Assembly (NCBI RefSeq): GCF_000377665.1
Contig: NZ_KB898648.1
Location: forward strand, 310,001 to 374,000
DNA: 64,000 nt
Source of the DNA: Vreelandella zhanjiangensis DSM 21076
Lineage (GTDB): Bacteria; Pseudomonadota; Gammaproteobacteria; Pseudomonadales; Halomonadaceae
Direction of reading: 5' to 3'
The notes under the pieces are model-generated. The model saw nothing but the letters and a program-made list of their open reading frames with translations, was not told where the DNA came from and ran no database searches. How positions within the stretch are numbered: the first letter of the stretch is position 1; every line of letters starts with the position of its first letter. Positions 8,667 to 17,478 of this stretch are shown here, piece after piece. The position numbers and the translations under genes were made by a program.

Positions 8667-9386
8667 TTAAATAGCATCAATGTCCACGGAGGTAACATCA
8701 ACCCCCAGATTCTGCACCAGCATGAAGCCGCCTTCGCCGTCATTTTCAGCATTCAGCAGTACGTACTCCATGCGCTCAGAGCCTTCAATCTGGCGCTCGT
8801 AAAGCATGGCGTGATGGGTAACGCTACGCGTCATGACGCTTTCCGTGGTCATTACCTGCTCTTCAAGCAGCACTGGCGGTGACCAAAGGCTCGCTTCATC
8901 GCCCCATACACGCTGATATTGGCATTCGCGCCCGCTTGTGTCAGTAGCTTCAACGGTGATGGACTGCGCACCTAGTTCGCCCGCTTTCTTGTCATCTGCA
9001 TTGATCAACGCATCAAACTCGACGTCCGAAAGATGGGTGACGCGATAAAAATCAAACAGCTTGTATTCAACCACCTGCTGATTTTCGACATTGGCCTGTA
9101 GCCACGTATCGTTATCCAGATAAAAGCGCACCAGGTGAGCGCCCTGGCCCAGGTCTACATGGCCAACGGCCGCCACATGGTGGTAGGGCTCGCTTGACCA
9201 GCCAAACAGGGTGTCCGGAAACGCGCTCAGCTCGGCAAGTGCAATCTTGACACGGCCATCCAGACGCAGCCCTTCGAAATCTTCAGGCGTCATGCCCTGC
9301 GGCAAGCCTGCGCTGAAGGTTGCTGTACTTTCCGCCTGTGCGGCGTCATCTGAAGTGCCAAACAGGCTTTTCAAGGTCTTGAACAT
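8667..9386 (-). CDS. yjfK: DUF2491 family protein YjfK
   Basis: 239 aa, soluble, with no signal peptide or membrane helix. It matches E. coli YjfK (DUF2491): a short N-terminal segment (MFKTLKSLFG), then a beta-rich body with HLVRFYLDNDTWLQ and a conserved-looking LFDFYRVTHLSDVEFDALI. Function is unknown. The ATG overlaps the channel gene stop by one base (TGATG), so the two are probably translationally coupled. Confidence 0.82.
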   Translation of the reverse strand: MFKTLKSLFGTSDDAAQAESTATFSAGLPQGMTPEDFEGLRLDGRVKIALAELSAFPDTLFGWSSEPYHHVAAVGHVDLGQGAHLVRFYLDNDTWLQANVENQQVVEYKLFDFYRVTHLSDVEFDALINADDKKAGELGAQSITVEATDTSGRECQYQRVWGDEASLWSPPVLLEEQVMTTESVMTRSVTHHAMLYERQIEGSERMEYVLLNAENDGEGGFMLVQNLGVDVTSVDIDAI

Positions 9387-10465
9387 CAGGTAGTTCCCCC
9401 CAGAGCAGACTGAAACAGAGCGACGAGGTCACCTTCGCTCAGGCGCTGATCACCCATGTAATAAAGAGTATCGCCCGCCCTGACCGCAAAGTCGGCAGGC
9501 GGATTCAATAGTTGGTGTTCATCGCTTGCCGGGCGCCAGACGCCTAGCAACGTCACGTTATTGTCCGCTTTCGCCCTTGCCATCAAATCGCCGTAGCGCA
9601 CGCTCTGCTCACGGGGGAGCGTGGTGGGCAGGCAGGCCTGGAACTGGGTAGCTCCCTGGTCGATGGCCAGCAGCTCATTGACCACCCGACTGATCCCCGC
9701 GTCGGTGGCCGAGCGCACCAGCATTTCGATAGAGAGCCCTTGGGTGCACTCGATACCCGGCAGCGTACGGCGCAACATGCTGGCAGTCGAAGGATTGTCG
9801 CAGTGCGCCACCATGTGGCAACCCGGCGATTTCTGGTCGTACACCGAAAGCGCGATGGTTGCCACACGCTCATCCACCTTGTCGTAGATAATGATGCGGC
9901 TGGCGCCCTTGATACCCGCCCGGTTCAGCAGTTCGGCATCGGAAAAGCTTTCGCCCTTGACGAACTTGATACTGCCGGGCAATGGGTTATCGATATCGGC
10001 GGCTACGCACAGCACAATATCGTCCGGCAGGTTAGGATCCGCCTGAAGGATACGAATGATATTGGCCGTTGGTTCGCCATGCCAACCGATCACGAGCGTA
10101 TGCCCGGTAAGGTCTGCGTAGTTCGCATTACCCTGCACCAGCGTTCTCCATGTTGAGCTGATATTGGCCGTCGCTTTGCCGATAAACGCAGCAAACAGGA
10201 TGATGCCGCCAGGAATCACCCAAAGCGTGGCTGCCCACTGGCCAATTGGCGTTTGAGGACTGAAATCACCATAGCCTACGGTGGTGGTGGTGGTGACATA
10301 AAAGTACATCCACAGCCGAAAGGAACTGGCCACCACTTCACCGGCAACGGACATGGCAGCCCAGGAGAGCGCCGAATGCCCGATAACCATCAAAAACAGA
10401 AAGGTCCAGCTGACGCTGATGGTGGAGGCTTGAAGCGCCTTTAGAAGACGTACAAAAATAGGCAC
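9386..10465 (-). CDS. Two-helix potassium-type channel with RCK (TrkA-N) domain
   Basis: 359 aa. Helix 1 is at about 17-38. The pore loop TTTTTVGYGDFSP (about 57-69) holds the K+ selectivity filter TVGYGD, and helix 2 is at about 75-95. A cytoplasmic RCK-like NAD-binding domain begins at HTLVIGWHG, and the C-terminus looks like TrkA-C (FAVRAGDTLYYMGD). This is the Kch/MthK architecture. The start is GTG 10465, supported by AAGGAG six bases upstream. It sits inside the yjf operon between yjfJ and yjfK, where E. coli has no channel. Ion selectivity and ligand are unproven. Confidence 0.88.
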   Translation of the reverse strand: MPIFVRLLKALQASTISVSWTFLFLMVIGHSALSWAAMSVAGEVVASSFRLWMYFYVTTTTTVGYGDFSPQTPIGQWAATLWVIPGGIILFAAFIGKATANISSTWRTLVQGNANYADLTGHTLVIGWHGEPTANIIRILQADPNLPDDIVLCVAADIDNPLPGSIKFVKGESFSDAELLNRAGIKGASRIIIYDKVDERVATIALSVYDQKSPGCHMVAHCDNPSTASMLRRTLPGIECTQGLSIEMLVRSATDAGISRVVNELLAIDQGATQFQACLPTTLPREQSVRYGDLMARAKADNNVTLLGVWRPASDEHQLLNPPADFAVRAGDTLYYMGDQRLSEGDLVALFQSALGGTT

Positions 10466-10485
10466 TGCTCGCTCCTTGAGAACAG

Positions 10486-10503
10486 GCCCGCCCTTGGGCG
10501 GGC
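10486..10503. repeat. Intercistronic hairpin between yjfJ and the channel gene
   Basis: GCCCGCCC-TT-GGGCGGGC, a perfect 8-bp GC stem, lies in the 48-nt gap downstream of the yjfJ stop. There is no U-run in the minus-strand direction, so it is more likely an mRNA stability or attenuation element than a full terminator. Confidence 0.6.
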
Positions 10504-10513
10504 GCTATCTTGG

Positions 10514-11209
10514 TTACGCTTGTGGCGTATTCTTCTTGGCTTTCAGGCGGGCCAACACGTCTTCGGCCTTGCGGTCACTTGAGCCAATACCGGCGGCCTT
10601 CAAACGTGCGTCGAGCGATGAACCACTCTCTTCAGCGGCCATCTGGTCGGCGGCCTGCATCTGGGCAGAGTTAAGCTGCTGGCGCTCGCGAATGCGCTCC
10701 AGAGACTCCATGGCACTACCCATGGCGCTGTTCTGGCCCGAGTGGCGTGCCGCCACGGCAGACTGAGCCTTCTGGGCAGATTCAGTCGCCTTCACCACGC
10801 TTACCTGCTGTTTGAGCTGGCGCAGCTGGTTTTCGGTGTTACGAATGGCACCACGCAGGTTCTCGATGCTGGCATCGTACTCGCTGACAATATTACGCTC
10901 GGCGTCGAGTTCTTCCTGCATGGCCACCATGCGCTCGGCGACTTCCACGGCGAGTGCTTCTTCGCCTTTATCCAGGGCGGCTTCAGCGCTCTGCTCAAGC
11001 TCGCTGATCTTGCCTTCCAAGGTGTCGGCTTTATTGCTGTTCAACTGACGCTGGCCCATCAGGCGTGCCAGTTCGGTCTTGGACTGCTTGAGATGATTTT
11101 CGGAATCACGGATTTCCTGATCCAGAATACGCAGAGCCTGTGAATCAACGACCGCCTGGCCGGTTTCATTGGCTTTACCGCGTAAGGCCGTCATGATTTT
11201 ACTTAACAT
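10514..11209 (-). CDS. yjfJ: PspA/IM30 family protein YjfJ
   Basis: 231 aa, almost entirely charged helical coiled coil rich in Gln, Glu, Lys and Ala, with the PspA layout: a short N-terminal amphipathic stretch (MLSKIMTALRGKANE) and then long heptad helices to about 160. The family is related to ESCRT-III and binds and remodels membranes under stress. The tail carries SSLDARLKAAGIG and DVLARLKAKK. Gene order yjfI-yjfJ supports YjfJ rather than canonical PspA; no pspF or pspBC is nearby. Confidence 0.88.
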   Translation of the reverse strand: MLSKIMTALRGKANETGQAVVDSQALRILDQEIRDSENHLKQSKTELARLMGQRQLNSNKADTLEGKISELEQSAEAALDKGEEALAVEVAERMVAMQEELDAERNIVSEYDASIENLRGAIRNTENQLRQLKQQVSVVKATESAQKAQSAVAARHSGQNSAMGSAMESLERIRERQQLNSAQMQAADQMAAEESGSSLDARLKAAGIGSSDRKAEDVLARLKAKKNTPQA

Positions 11210-11232
11210 AAGGGTTGCTCCTGAAAAGCGTA

Positions 11233-11688
11233 TTAAGAAAAGTGTTCCTGAATCAGACCGGCGACTTCCATGGCGGCACTGGCCGTAGCGTGCAGTTCAG
11301 CGCAAATGGACGCCAGTTTTGAGTCGCCAAATAGCTGGCCATAGGCCACGTAGAAATCACGCCCATCAATAGAGACGATGCCGACAGATGCCAGCGGTAG
11401 GGCAAGACCTTGGCGCAGCAGTACTTCGTTGAGTTCGGACTGGTTGCTTACGCTGTCCACCGCGGCGATAGCGGTCATGGCAATCCATTCGTTGTCACTA
11501 CGCGACAGGGTCAGGGTTAGATTGCCGTAATCGTGAAGCTCCCAGATCAGGGTCTGGTTGGCCTCATCCAGGCTGAGGTTGGCATCCGGCCACTCAAGCT
11601 CGCTGGTATCGGGTTGTGCGGTAGCTTCGGTAACAAAACGATAAAGATCGGCGGCAGACAGCGCGCCGGTGTCATTTGAAGTTGTCAA
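11233..11688 (-). CDS. yjfI: DUF2170 family protein YjfI
   Basis: 151 aa from TTG 11688, chosen because AAGGAG lies nine bases upstream. An in-frame ATG at 11760 would add 24 unlike residues and place this ribosome site inside the gene. A small acidic soluble protein resembling YjfI (DUF2170), with WELHDYGNLTLTLS and a hydrophobic LPLASVGIVSIDGRDFYVAYGQLF segment. It is the first gene of the yjf operon and 23 nt from yjfJ. Function is unknown. Confidence 0.78.
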   Translation of the reverse strand: MTTSNDTGALSAADLYRFVTEATAQPDTSELEWPDANLSLDEANQTLIWELHDYGNLTLTLSRSDNEWIAMTAIAAVDSVSNQSELNEVLLRQGLALPLASVGIVSIDGRDFYVAYGQLFGDSKLASICAELHATASAAMEVAGLIQEHFS

Positions 11689-12022
11689 AACAGCAAGCTC
11701 CTTATGCAAAGTGAAGTTTAGTTTAGCATCAACGCTAAATAACCTTCTAGCGCAGTACAATTCATTGCTATTTCGGCCAATGGTAATCCTTGGGGCAAGG
11801 CATCAGTCATTGCCTGGGCAAGTAACGGTTTTCATCACGCTGCCTGTACGCTACCACGCCGCGGCCTAGAGGTGGCGTAATAACGCATGCTCGCTCAAGG
11901 TGAGCCATACTGACCGCAGCGTCTTTCAAAAGGGGTTAGGCAGTGCGCAGCACACCCGATCATAAGACCTGAGAGGCGAGCATGAGTTCGATTTCACCGC
12001 CAAGATCTGCGGAGTAACGCAT
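11689..12022. other. Intergenic region between yjfI and the FTCD_C gene
   Basis: 334 bp between divergent genes. It carries the yjf operon promoter region, including an inverted repeat at 11722-11739, and the leader of the 12023 gene with GGAG upstream of its ATG. No RNA gene or small ORF with support was seen. Confidence 0.5.
11722..11739. promoter_or_regulatory. Inverted repeat upstream of yjfI (candidate operator)
   Basis: TTTAGC-ATCAAC-GCTAAA, two 6-bp arms with a 6-bp spacer, centred about 40 bp upstream of the yjfI start. The position fits an operator or a promoter-proximal hairpin. The protein partner is unknown. Confidence 0.4.
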
Positions 12023-12640
12023 ATGCAGGATGCTGGACAAGGCCACACCCCCGTTTGGGAACAAACGCTTGACCATTTTGGCGATTCGCTTGCCCGAAAA
12101 CCTATGCCAGGTTGTGGAGCCGCAGCCAGCGTGACTGCCGCCTTGGGCGTGGCGCTGATTCTCAAGGGGCTGCACCTGAGTCAGCAGCATGAGACAAGCG
12201 AGGCCAGGCGCGCCCTGCTTGGCGAAGGCGAGCACTTAAAAGAGCAGCTTGGCCCCTTGGCCGATAAGGACATTGCGGCATTTGAAGGGTTGATGGCGGC
12301 ATTTCAGATGCCCCACGATGACGAACACGAAAAAACGGACCGATGCCGCGCGATTCAGCAAGCCGCCGCCACGGCGGTCGACGTGCCGCTACAAACGGCA
12401 CGGCTGTGCCAGAAGGCTCTGAACCTTGGCGTACGGGCGGGTGGGTACAGCGAGCAGCAATTCGCCAGCGACACCCAAGCCGGGGGGGAGCTGCTGGCTG
12501 CGGCATTGCGCAGCGTGCTGCTCAACGTTGAAGCCAATATTGACTCATTGGGCAGCGAAGCAGAAAAACGCCGCGCTCAAAAGGCTCACGATGAGCTCAA
12601 AGAGCAGGCGGCGTTGTTAGTGGCTCGAATCGCTAGGTGA
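12023..12640 (+). CDS. Cyclodeaminase/cyclohydrolase (FTCD_C) family protein
   Basis: 205 aa, helical. PGCGAAASVTAALGVAL (29-45) matches the PGGGSAAA-type motif of formiminotransferase-cyclodeaminase C-terminal domains and methenyltetrahydrofolate cyclohydrolases (FchA). KDIAAFEGLMAAFQMP fits the family's second conserved segment. The likely substrate is a formimino- or methenyl-tetrahydrofolate, but no folate or histidine genes adjoin it. GGAG precedes the ATG. It converges with matB, with 7 bp between the stops. Confidence 0.75.
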   Translation: MQDAGQGHTPVWEQTLDHFGDSLARKPMPGCGAAASVTAALGVALILKGLHLSQQHETSEARRALLGEGEHLKEQLGPLADKDIAAFEGLMAAFQMPHDDEHEKTDRCRAIQQAAATAVDVPLQTARLCQKALNLGVRAGGYSEQQFASDTQAGGELLAAALRSVLLNVEANIDSLGSEAEKRRAQKAHDELKEQAALLVARIAR

Positions 12641-12647
12641 AGCGGGG

Positions 12648-14171
12648 TTAAGCTGAGCGGTATGTGTCAGCAAAGCGCTTACGCAATTCGTTTTTCTGCA
12701 CCTTGCCCATGGTATTGCGCGGCAGCTCCTCGACAAAAAAGACCCGTTTGGGCTGTTTATATTTGGCCAGGCGCCCTGCCAGGTGATCAAAAATCGTGGC
12801 CTCATCAAGCGTCGCGTCCGCCTGGCAAACCACAACCGCCGTTACCCCTTCGCCAAAATCAGGATGCGGCAAGCCAATTACCGCCGACTCAATCACCTGC
12901 TCCAGCTCATCGATAAGCTGCTCCACCTCCTTGGGATAAACATTGTAGCCCCCGGAAATCACCAGATCCTTATCGCGGCCCACGATATGCACATAGCCCT
13001 GTGCGTCACGCATGGCCAAATCGCCGGTGATGAAAAAGCCGTCATCGAGCAGCTCTTCCCGGGTTTTCTCGGGCATTCGCCAATAGCCGATAAACACGTT
13101 AGGCCCGCGGACCTGAAGAATGCCGATGTCGCCTTCATCGACTTCCGCGCCTGACTCCCGATCGATAATTCGAATATCTACACCGGGCAGCGGCATTCCC
13201 ACGGTGCCCGCACGGCGCTCCCCCTGATAGGGGTTGGAGATATTCATATTGGTTTCGGTCATGCCGTAACGCTCTAAAATCGCATGGCCGGTCTTGGCTG
13301 CAAACGCTTCGTGGGTTTCAGAGGTCAGCGGTGCTGAGCCCGAGATAAACAGACGCATGTTTTCCGCCACTTGCGGTGTCAAACGCGCGTCCTGAACCAG
13401 CCGGGTATAGAACGTAGGCACACCCATCATCACGCTACCGTGGGGCAGTTCCTCAAAGATGATATCGGCATCAAACTTGGGCAGAAACAGCATGCTGGCG
13501 CCAGCCATCAAGACGACATTACATGCCACAAACAGCCCGTGCGTATGAAAGATGGGCAGCGCATGAATCAGCCGATCCTCGGCACTGAAGTGCCAGGTTG
13601 TTACTAACGTTTCAGCATTGGACGCCAGGTTGCGGTGAGTCAGCATGGCGCCTTTAGAGCGCCCGGTGGTGCCGGAGGTATATAAAATCGCCGCCAGATC
13701 GTTTTCGCCCAACGTAACGATCTCCTCACAGGGCGCTGCGCGACGGGATGTCTCCATCAGGCTGCCATCCGCCGCACTACCCAGCGTAGCCACCGCCGGG
13801 CAGCCGGTTTCAGCGGCAAGCGCTCGCGCTTTCTCTTCAAGCGTGGGGCGGCAAACAAACAGCGCAGGTTCGGCGTCGTTTAAAAAGTAGCGGATTTCAT
13901 CGCCGGTATAGCCGGTGTTCAAGGGCAGATAAACGCCGCCAATACGCAGGCAGGCCAAGTAAAGCAGTATTGCCTCAGGGCTTTTATCTACCTGGACGGC
14001 AACGCGGTCGCCTTGTTTTACGCCCAGTTTAATCAAGGCACCGGCAAGCTGGGCGCTTATGTTCAGCGCATCGGTGTAACTATAGTGGCGGCCTTCGCGA
14101 GTGGTAATAAAGTCAGCATCGGCGCGCTCGCGCATCTTGGCGGCAAAGGTTTCAAACAGGTTGTGGTTCAT
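12648..14171 (-). CDS. matB: Malonyl-CoA synthetase MatB
   Basis: 507-aa ANL-superfamily ligase. The phosphate loop YTSGTTGRSKG is at 164-174, YGMTET is near 296, TGDLA follows, and the C-terminal lysine motif PRNTMGKVQKNEL is near 485. Substrate assignment to malonate rests on context: it is co-transcribed with malonyl-CoA decarboxylase (4-nt overlap) and a TRAP transporter. Reaction: malonate + ATP + CoA to malonyl-CoA + AMP + PPi. It is the last gene of the operon. Confidence 0.9.
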   Translation of the reverse strand: MNHNLFETFAAKMRERADADFITTREGRHYSYTDALNISAQLAGALIKLGVKQGDRVAVQVDKSPEAILLYLACLRIGGVYLPLNTGYTGDEIRYFLNDAEPALFVCRPTLEEKARALAAETGCPAVATLGSAADGSLMETSRRAAPCEEIVTLGENDLAAILYTSGTTGRSKGAMLTHRNLASNAETLVTTWHFSAEDRLIHALPIFHTHGLFVACNVVLMAGASMLFLPKFDADIIFEELPHGSVMMGVPTFYTRLVQDARLTPQVAENMRLFISGSAPLTSETHEAFAAKTGHAILERYGMTETNMNISNPYQGERRAGTVGMPLPGVDIRIIDRESGAEVDEGDIGILQVRGPNVFIGYWRMPEKTREELLDDGFFITGDLAMRDAQGYVHIVGRDKDLVISGGYNVYPKEVEQLIDELEQVIESAVIGLPHPDFGEGVTAVVVCQADATLDEATIFDHLAGRLAKYKQPKRVFFVEELPRNTMGKVQKNELRKRFADTYRSA

Positions 14172-15520
14172 TTGGCGGTCTCTCCCTTGGCCAGCTTGCG
14201 GGCGCGACGCGCAAGGTCACGCACTTCATTTGAGCAGGCAACGGTGCCCTTGGCGGTATAGTTTTCGTGATTGCGTTCAATGTCATCAAGCACATACAGA
14301 TAGTTGACCATCAGCCCCGCCGCTTGCTTGACGCCTTTGGACGAAATATCGCCCAGCCAGTTAATGCGATGCAGTTCAGCGCCGTTGCCCAGGTGAAAGC
14401 GGGCGACAGGATTGAGAGGCAAGCCCTTGGCGTTTTTGGCTTCGATCAGATAGCGGGCGGCCAGAGGACGAATAATTGCTTTCAGGCTTTCTTCGCGTAC
14501 TGAGTCGTGGTGCCAGTCGGGCGTTTCAAGCTCACCCAGCGTGCTGCGCAGGGTTTCCGGCCACTGCTCCTCCTCGCGCTGCTCGGTGAGCCATTGGGCA
14601 AACCCGGGGACCGGCGACAGCGTTACGAAGTATTTAAGCTGAGGAAGCTCTTGCGAAAGCTCCTGTACCACCTGCTTGATCAGAAAGTTACCAAACGAAA
14701 TGCCGCGCAGGCCGGTTTGGCAGTTGCTGATCCCAAAGAAGGCAGCCGTATCGTCGTCTTCAGGGTCATCGCCATTTTCTTCACCCACCAGAATCGGCTG
14801 AATGCGACTCGGCAGCCCTTTATGCAGGGCCACCTCGACGAAGATCAGCGGTTCGTCGCCAATCGCCGGGTGAAAGAATGCAAAGCAGCGCCGGTCGCGA
14901 GCATCCAGCCGTCGGCGTAGGTCATTCCAGTCCTGAATCTCATGCACCGCTTCATAACGAATGATCTTCTCAAGCACAGAGGCTGGCGTGTTCCAGTCGA
15001 TTCGTTTAAGCATTAAAAAGCCGCGGTTAAACCAGGAGCCGAAAAGGTGCGCAAAGTCGTCGTCGATAGGTCCCAGTTCGGGCTGCTCGCGCAGCAACCC
15101 CAGCAGGTCTTCGCGCATCTTGACCAGCTCATAGGTGCCGTCGCGGGCCAGGTTCAAGCGTCGAAAGAGCTCCTGACGGCGCGGTTCGCAGGCTTCAAAC
15201 AGGGTTTGTAACGTGTAGTTGTCGCGGGCTTCTGAGTAGGCCGCATAGGCTTCATCAATTTGCGCAGCGTCGGCTGCAAAGTCGCTGGCCAGGCGCGCAA
15301 AAAAGCTGGCTTTTTCAGTGGCTGATAAGCGTTGGTAGATAGCTAGCGCCCGGCTTGCCAGGGCAATGCTGGAAGCTTCGCCGTCGCTTGCCAGAAGCGC
15401 TTGGCAGGCACTCACCAGATGACCATGGTCAGGAGTAAGCGCTCCTGGGTTGCGACGCCGTAACAGTGCATCACGTTGAGTGATATTGTTAAAAATCTCC
15501 TGCAGAAACATCATGTTCAT
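14168..15520 (-). CDS. matA: Malonyl-CoA decarboxylase MatA
   Basis: 450 aa from ATG 15520, supported by AAGGAG seven bases upstream; an upstream in-frame Met would run into the preceding gene. It resembles the malonyl-CoA decarboxylase (MCD) family: a helical N-terminal domain followed by an acetyltransferase-like fold (FFHPAIGDEPLIFVEVAL, GISFGNFLIKQVVQELS, TLSPVPGFAQWL, and HLGNGAELHRINWLGD near the end). It converts malonyl-CoA to acetyl-CoA and CO2, completing malonate use. Confidence 0.92.
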   Translation of the reverse strand: MNMMFLQEIFNNITQRDALLRRRNPGALTPDHGHLVSACQALLASDGEASSIALASRALAIYQRLSATEKASFFARLASDFAADAAQIDEAYAAYSEARDNYTLQTLFEACEPRRQELFRRLNLARDGTYELVKMREDLLGLLREQPELGPIDDDFAHLFGSWFNRGFLMLKRIDWNTPASVLEKIIRYEAVHEIQDWNDLRRRLDARDRRCFAFFHPAIGDEPLIFVEVALHKGLPSRIQPILVGEENGDDPEDDDTAAFFGISNCQTGLRGISFGNFLIKQVVQELSQELPQLKYFVTLSPVPGFAQWLTEQREEEQWPETLRSTLGELETPDWHHDSVREESLKAIIRPLAARYLIEAKNAKGLPLNPVARFHLGNGAELHRINWLGDISSKGVKQAAGLMVNYLYVLDDIERNHENYTAKGTVACSNEVRDLARRARKLAKGETAK

Positions 15521-15531
15521 GGTCCAGCTCC

Positions 15532-16866
15532 TTAACCCATTATCAAGTTGGGTAGCCACAACGCGATGCCCGGGAAGAGGCATAGCAGCAAGATGCCCAG
15601 AACCATGCACAGCGCGTAGGGCAGGCTGCCCATCAGGATGTCGCGCAGCGAGATATCCGGTGCGATGCCTTTGATAATGAACAGGTTCAGCCCCACAGGC
15701 GGAGTGATCAGACCGATTTCCAGGTTGATGGTCAGGATTACGGCGAACCAGTAAGGGTCAAAATCGGCGGCAATGATGATCGGCAGCAGAATCGGCGCGG
15801 TCATGACGATGACTGCCACCGGTGGCAAGAAGAAACCGGCTACCAGTAAAAACAGGTTAATCACCCCCATTAACACCCAGCGGTTGACCTCCATGTCGGC
15901 AATGGCGGCGGCCACGGTTTGGGTAATAAACATCGAGGAGAGCGCGTAGGCAAACACTTCGGCGGTGGCGATGACCAGCATGATCATCACGCTTTCGCGC
16001 AGCGAATCGCGCATGATCAGTTTGATCGGACCCAGCTGCCACATGCGATAGATTAAAATGGCCAGCGCCAGGCATAAGAAGGCGCCTACGCCCGCCGCTT
16101 CCGAGGGTGTCGCCACCCCGCCGTAAAGCGCAAATAAAATGCCCGCCACCACGCCTAGAAAAGGCAGAACGCGCACTAACGCCTTCAGGTTGCTATCGAC
16201 GTTGTGTTTAACCGTCTGCTTCAGGCGCTCGGCAGACTCCGCCAACGGGTTGTTATAACCACCGGCCATTTTGCAGGCGATCATCGTCCAGATCATGAAC
16301 AGCCCCGCGAGCATAAAGCCCGGCACCACGCCTGCGATAAACAGCCGACCGATGGAGGTTTCGGTAGAAATGCCGTAGATAATCATGGTGACCGATGGCG
16401 GAATCAGAATGCCCAGCGTGCCGCCCGCGGCAATACATCCTGCCGCCACGCCATCCGGGTAGCCGCGCACGCGCATCTCAGGAATGCCCATTTTACCGAT
16501 CGCTGCACAGGTGGCCGGGGACGAGCCTGAAAGGGCGGCAAAGATGGAGCAAGCGCCGATATTGGAGACCGCCAGGCCGCCCGGTAAGCGCCCCATCCAT
16601 AAGTCGAGCGAGCGATAAAGGTCGCGCCCTGTGGGCGATGAGGCGACAGCCGCACCCATCAAAATGAACATCGGAATGGCGACAAAGCCAAACTCCGCAA
16701 TGCGGTCAAAAAACGTTTCGCCAAAGTAGGTGAGCTCGGCAAGCCCGCGATCATAAAGTAGCGCCAGTAGCGACACACCGCCCAGCGCAAAAGCGATAGG
16801 GGTACCAATGGCCATGAGCGCAATCAGCGCGATGGCTACAATAATGCCTAAGGTAATCGGATCCAT
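15532..16866 (-). CDS. TRAP transporter large permease (DctM type), probably malonate
   Basis: 444 aa, about twelve hydrophobic segments, DctM family. Typical motifs are PMFILMGAAVASS, GSSPATCAAIGKMGIPEM and GTLGILIPPSVTMIIYG. Co-transcribed with the small permease (3-nt gap) and matA (11-nt gap). The arrangement parallels the MatPQMAB malonate system described in Sinorhizobium meliloti; substrate is inferred from that. Confidence 0.92.
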   Translation of the reverse strand: MDPITLGIIVAIALIALMAIGTPIAFALGGVSLLALLYDRGLAELTYFGETFFDRIAEFGFVAIPMFILMGAAVASSPTGRDLYRSLDLWMGRLPGGLAVSNIGACSIFAALSGSSPATCAAIGKMGIPEMRVRGYPDGVAAGCIAAGGTLGILIPPSVTMIIYGISTETSIGRLFIAGVVPGFMLAGLFMIWTMIACKMAGGYNNPLAESAERLKQTVKHNVDSNLKALVRVLPFLGVVAGILFALYGGVATPSEAAGVGAFLCLALAILIYRMWQLGPIKLIMRDSLRESVMIMLVIATAEVFAYALSSMFITQTVAAAIADMEVNRWVLMGVINLFLLVAGFFLPPVAVIVMTAPILLPIIIAADFDPYWFAVILTINLEIGLITPPVGLNLFIIKGIAPDISLRDILMGSLPYALCMVLGILLLCLFPGIALWLPNLIMG

Positions 16867-16868
16867 GC

Positions 16869-17390
16869 TCAGTGCTCCCCGCGCAGAATTTCAGCCACGT
16901 ATTGCAGTACCAATAGCGAAGCGCCTAACGCCATGGGCATAAGCGCCGGCCAGAGCGGCGGGTTCCAGACCGAGCCGGTGGTCCAGTTGCCATGCATGGC
17001 TTCCAGTACATACACCCAGGAGGCGTAGGCAAGCGCTGCACAAAAGGCCAGGCCAAAAAGCGAGGCCACCAGGCGCATGGCTTTCTGGGCGATACCGCCC
17101 AGCGCATCAGGGACGATGGTGATGGCGACGTGGCCGCCGGTCATGAGCACGTAGGGGCTGCCCATCAGCATGGCGCCGGTCACTGAAAAAACGGTGAACT
17201 CGGTTTGCCAACTGGTGCTCATGCCCAGCACGTAGCGAATAAAGACCATCTGGCAAATCACCAGTACGCCCGCCACAAACAGGGCGCATGCTAGATAGGC
17301 AAACAGGCGTGACAGCCTGTCCATCAGACGGATATAGCTGCCGATAACCCCACCGCGAGCGGCAGGGGGATGCGTGGTTGAAGTTGCCAT
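16869..17390 (-). CDS. TRAP transporter small permease (DctQ type), probably malonate
   Basis: 173 aa with four predicted membrane helices and the DctQ-like pattern (VICQMVFIRYVLGMSTSWQTEF near the second helix, MTGGHVAITIVPD between helices). It scaffolds the large permease and receives substrate from the binding protein. An 88-nt gap separates it from the binding-protein gene upstream. Confidence 0.9.
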   Translation of the reverse strand: MATSTTHPPAARGGVIGSYIRLMDRLSRLFAYLACALFVAGVLVICQMVFIRYVLGMSTSWQTEFTVFSVTGAMLMGSPYVLMTGGHVAITIVPDALGGIAQKAMRLVASLFGLAFCAALAYASWVYVLEAMHGNWTTGSVWNPPLWPALMPMALGASLLVLQYVAEILRGEH

Positions 17391-17478
17391 AGTTCCCTCA
17401 TCAAGCTAAGCAGGCGACAATCGAACCGGACCACTCGCCTAGTGCAGACAAGTAGTCACAGGTTGCTGGGGTAAGTGC

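Noticed and set aside
14168-15610. Longer malonyl-CoA decarboxylase start at 15610
   Set aside because: It would extend 79 bp into the upstream permease gene and lacks a ribosome site, whereas ATG 15520 has a clear AAGGAG.
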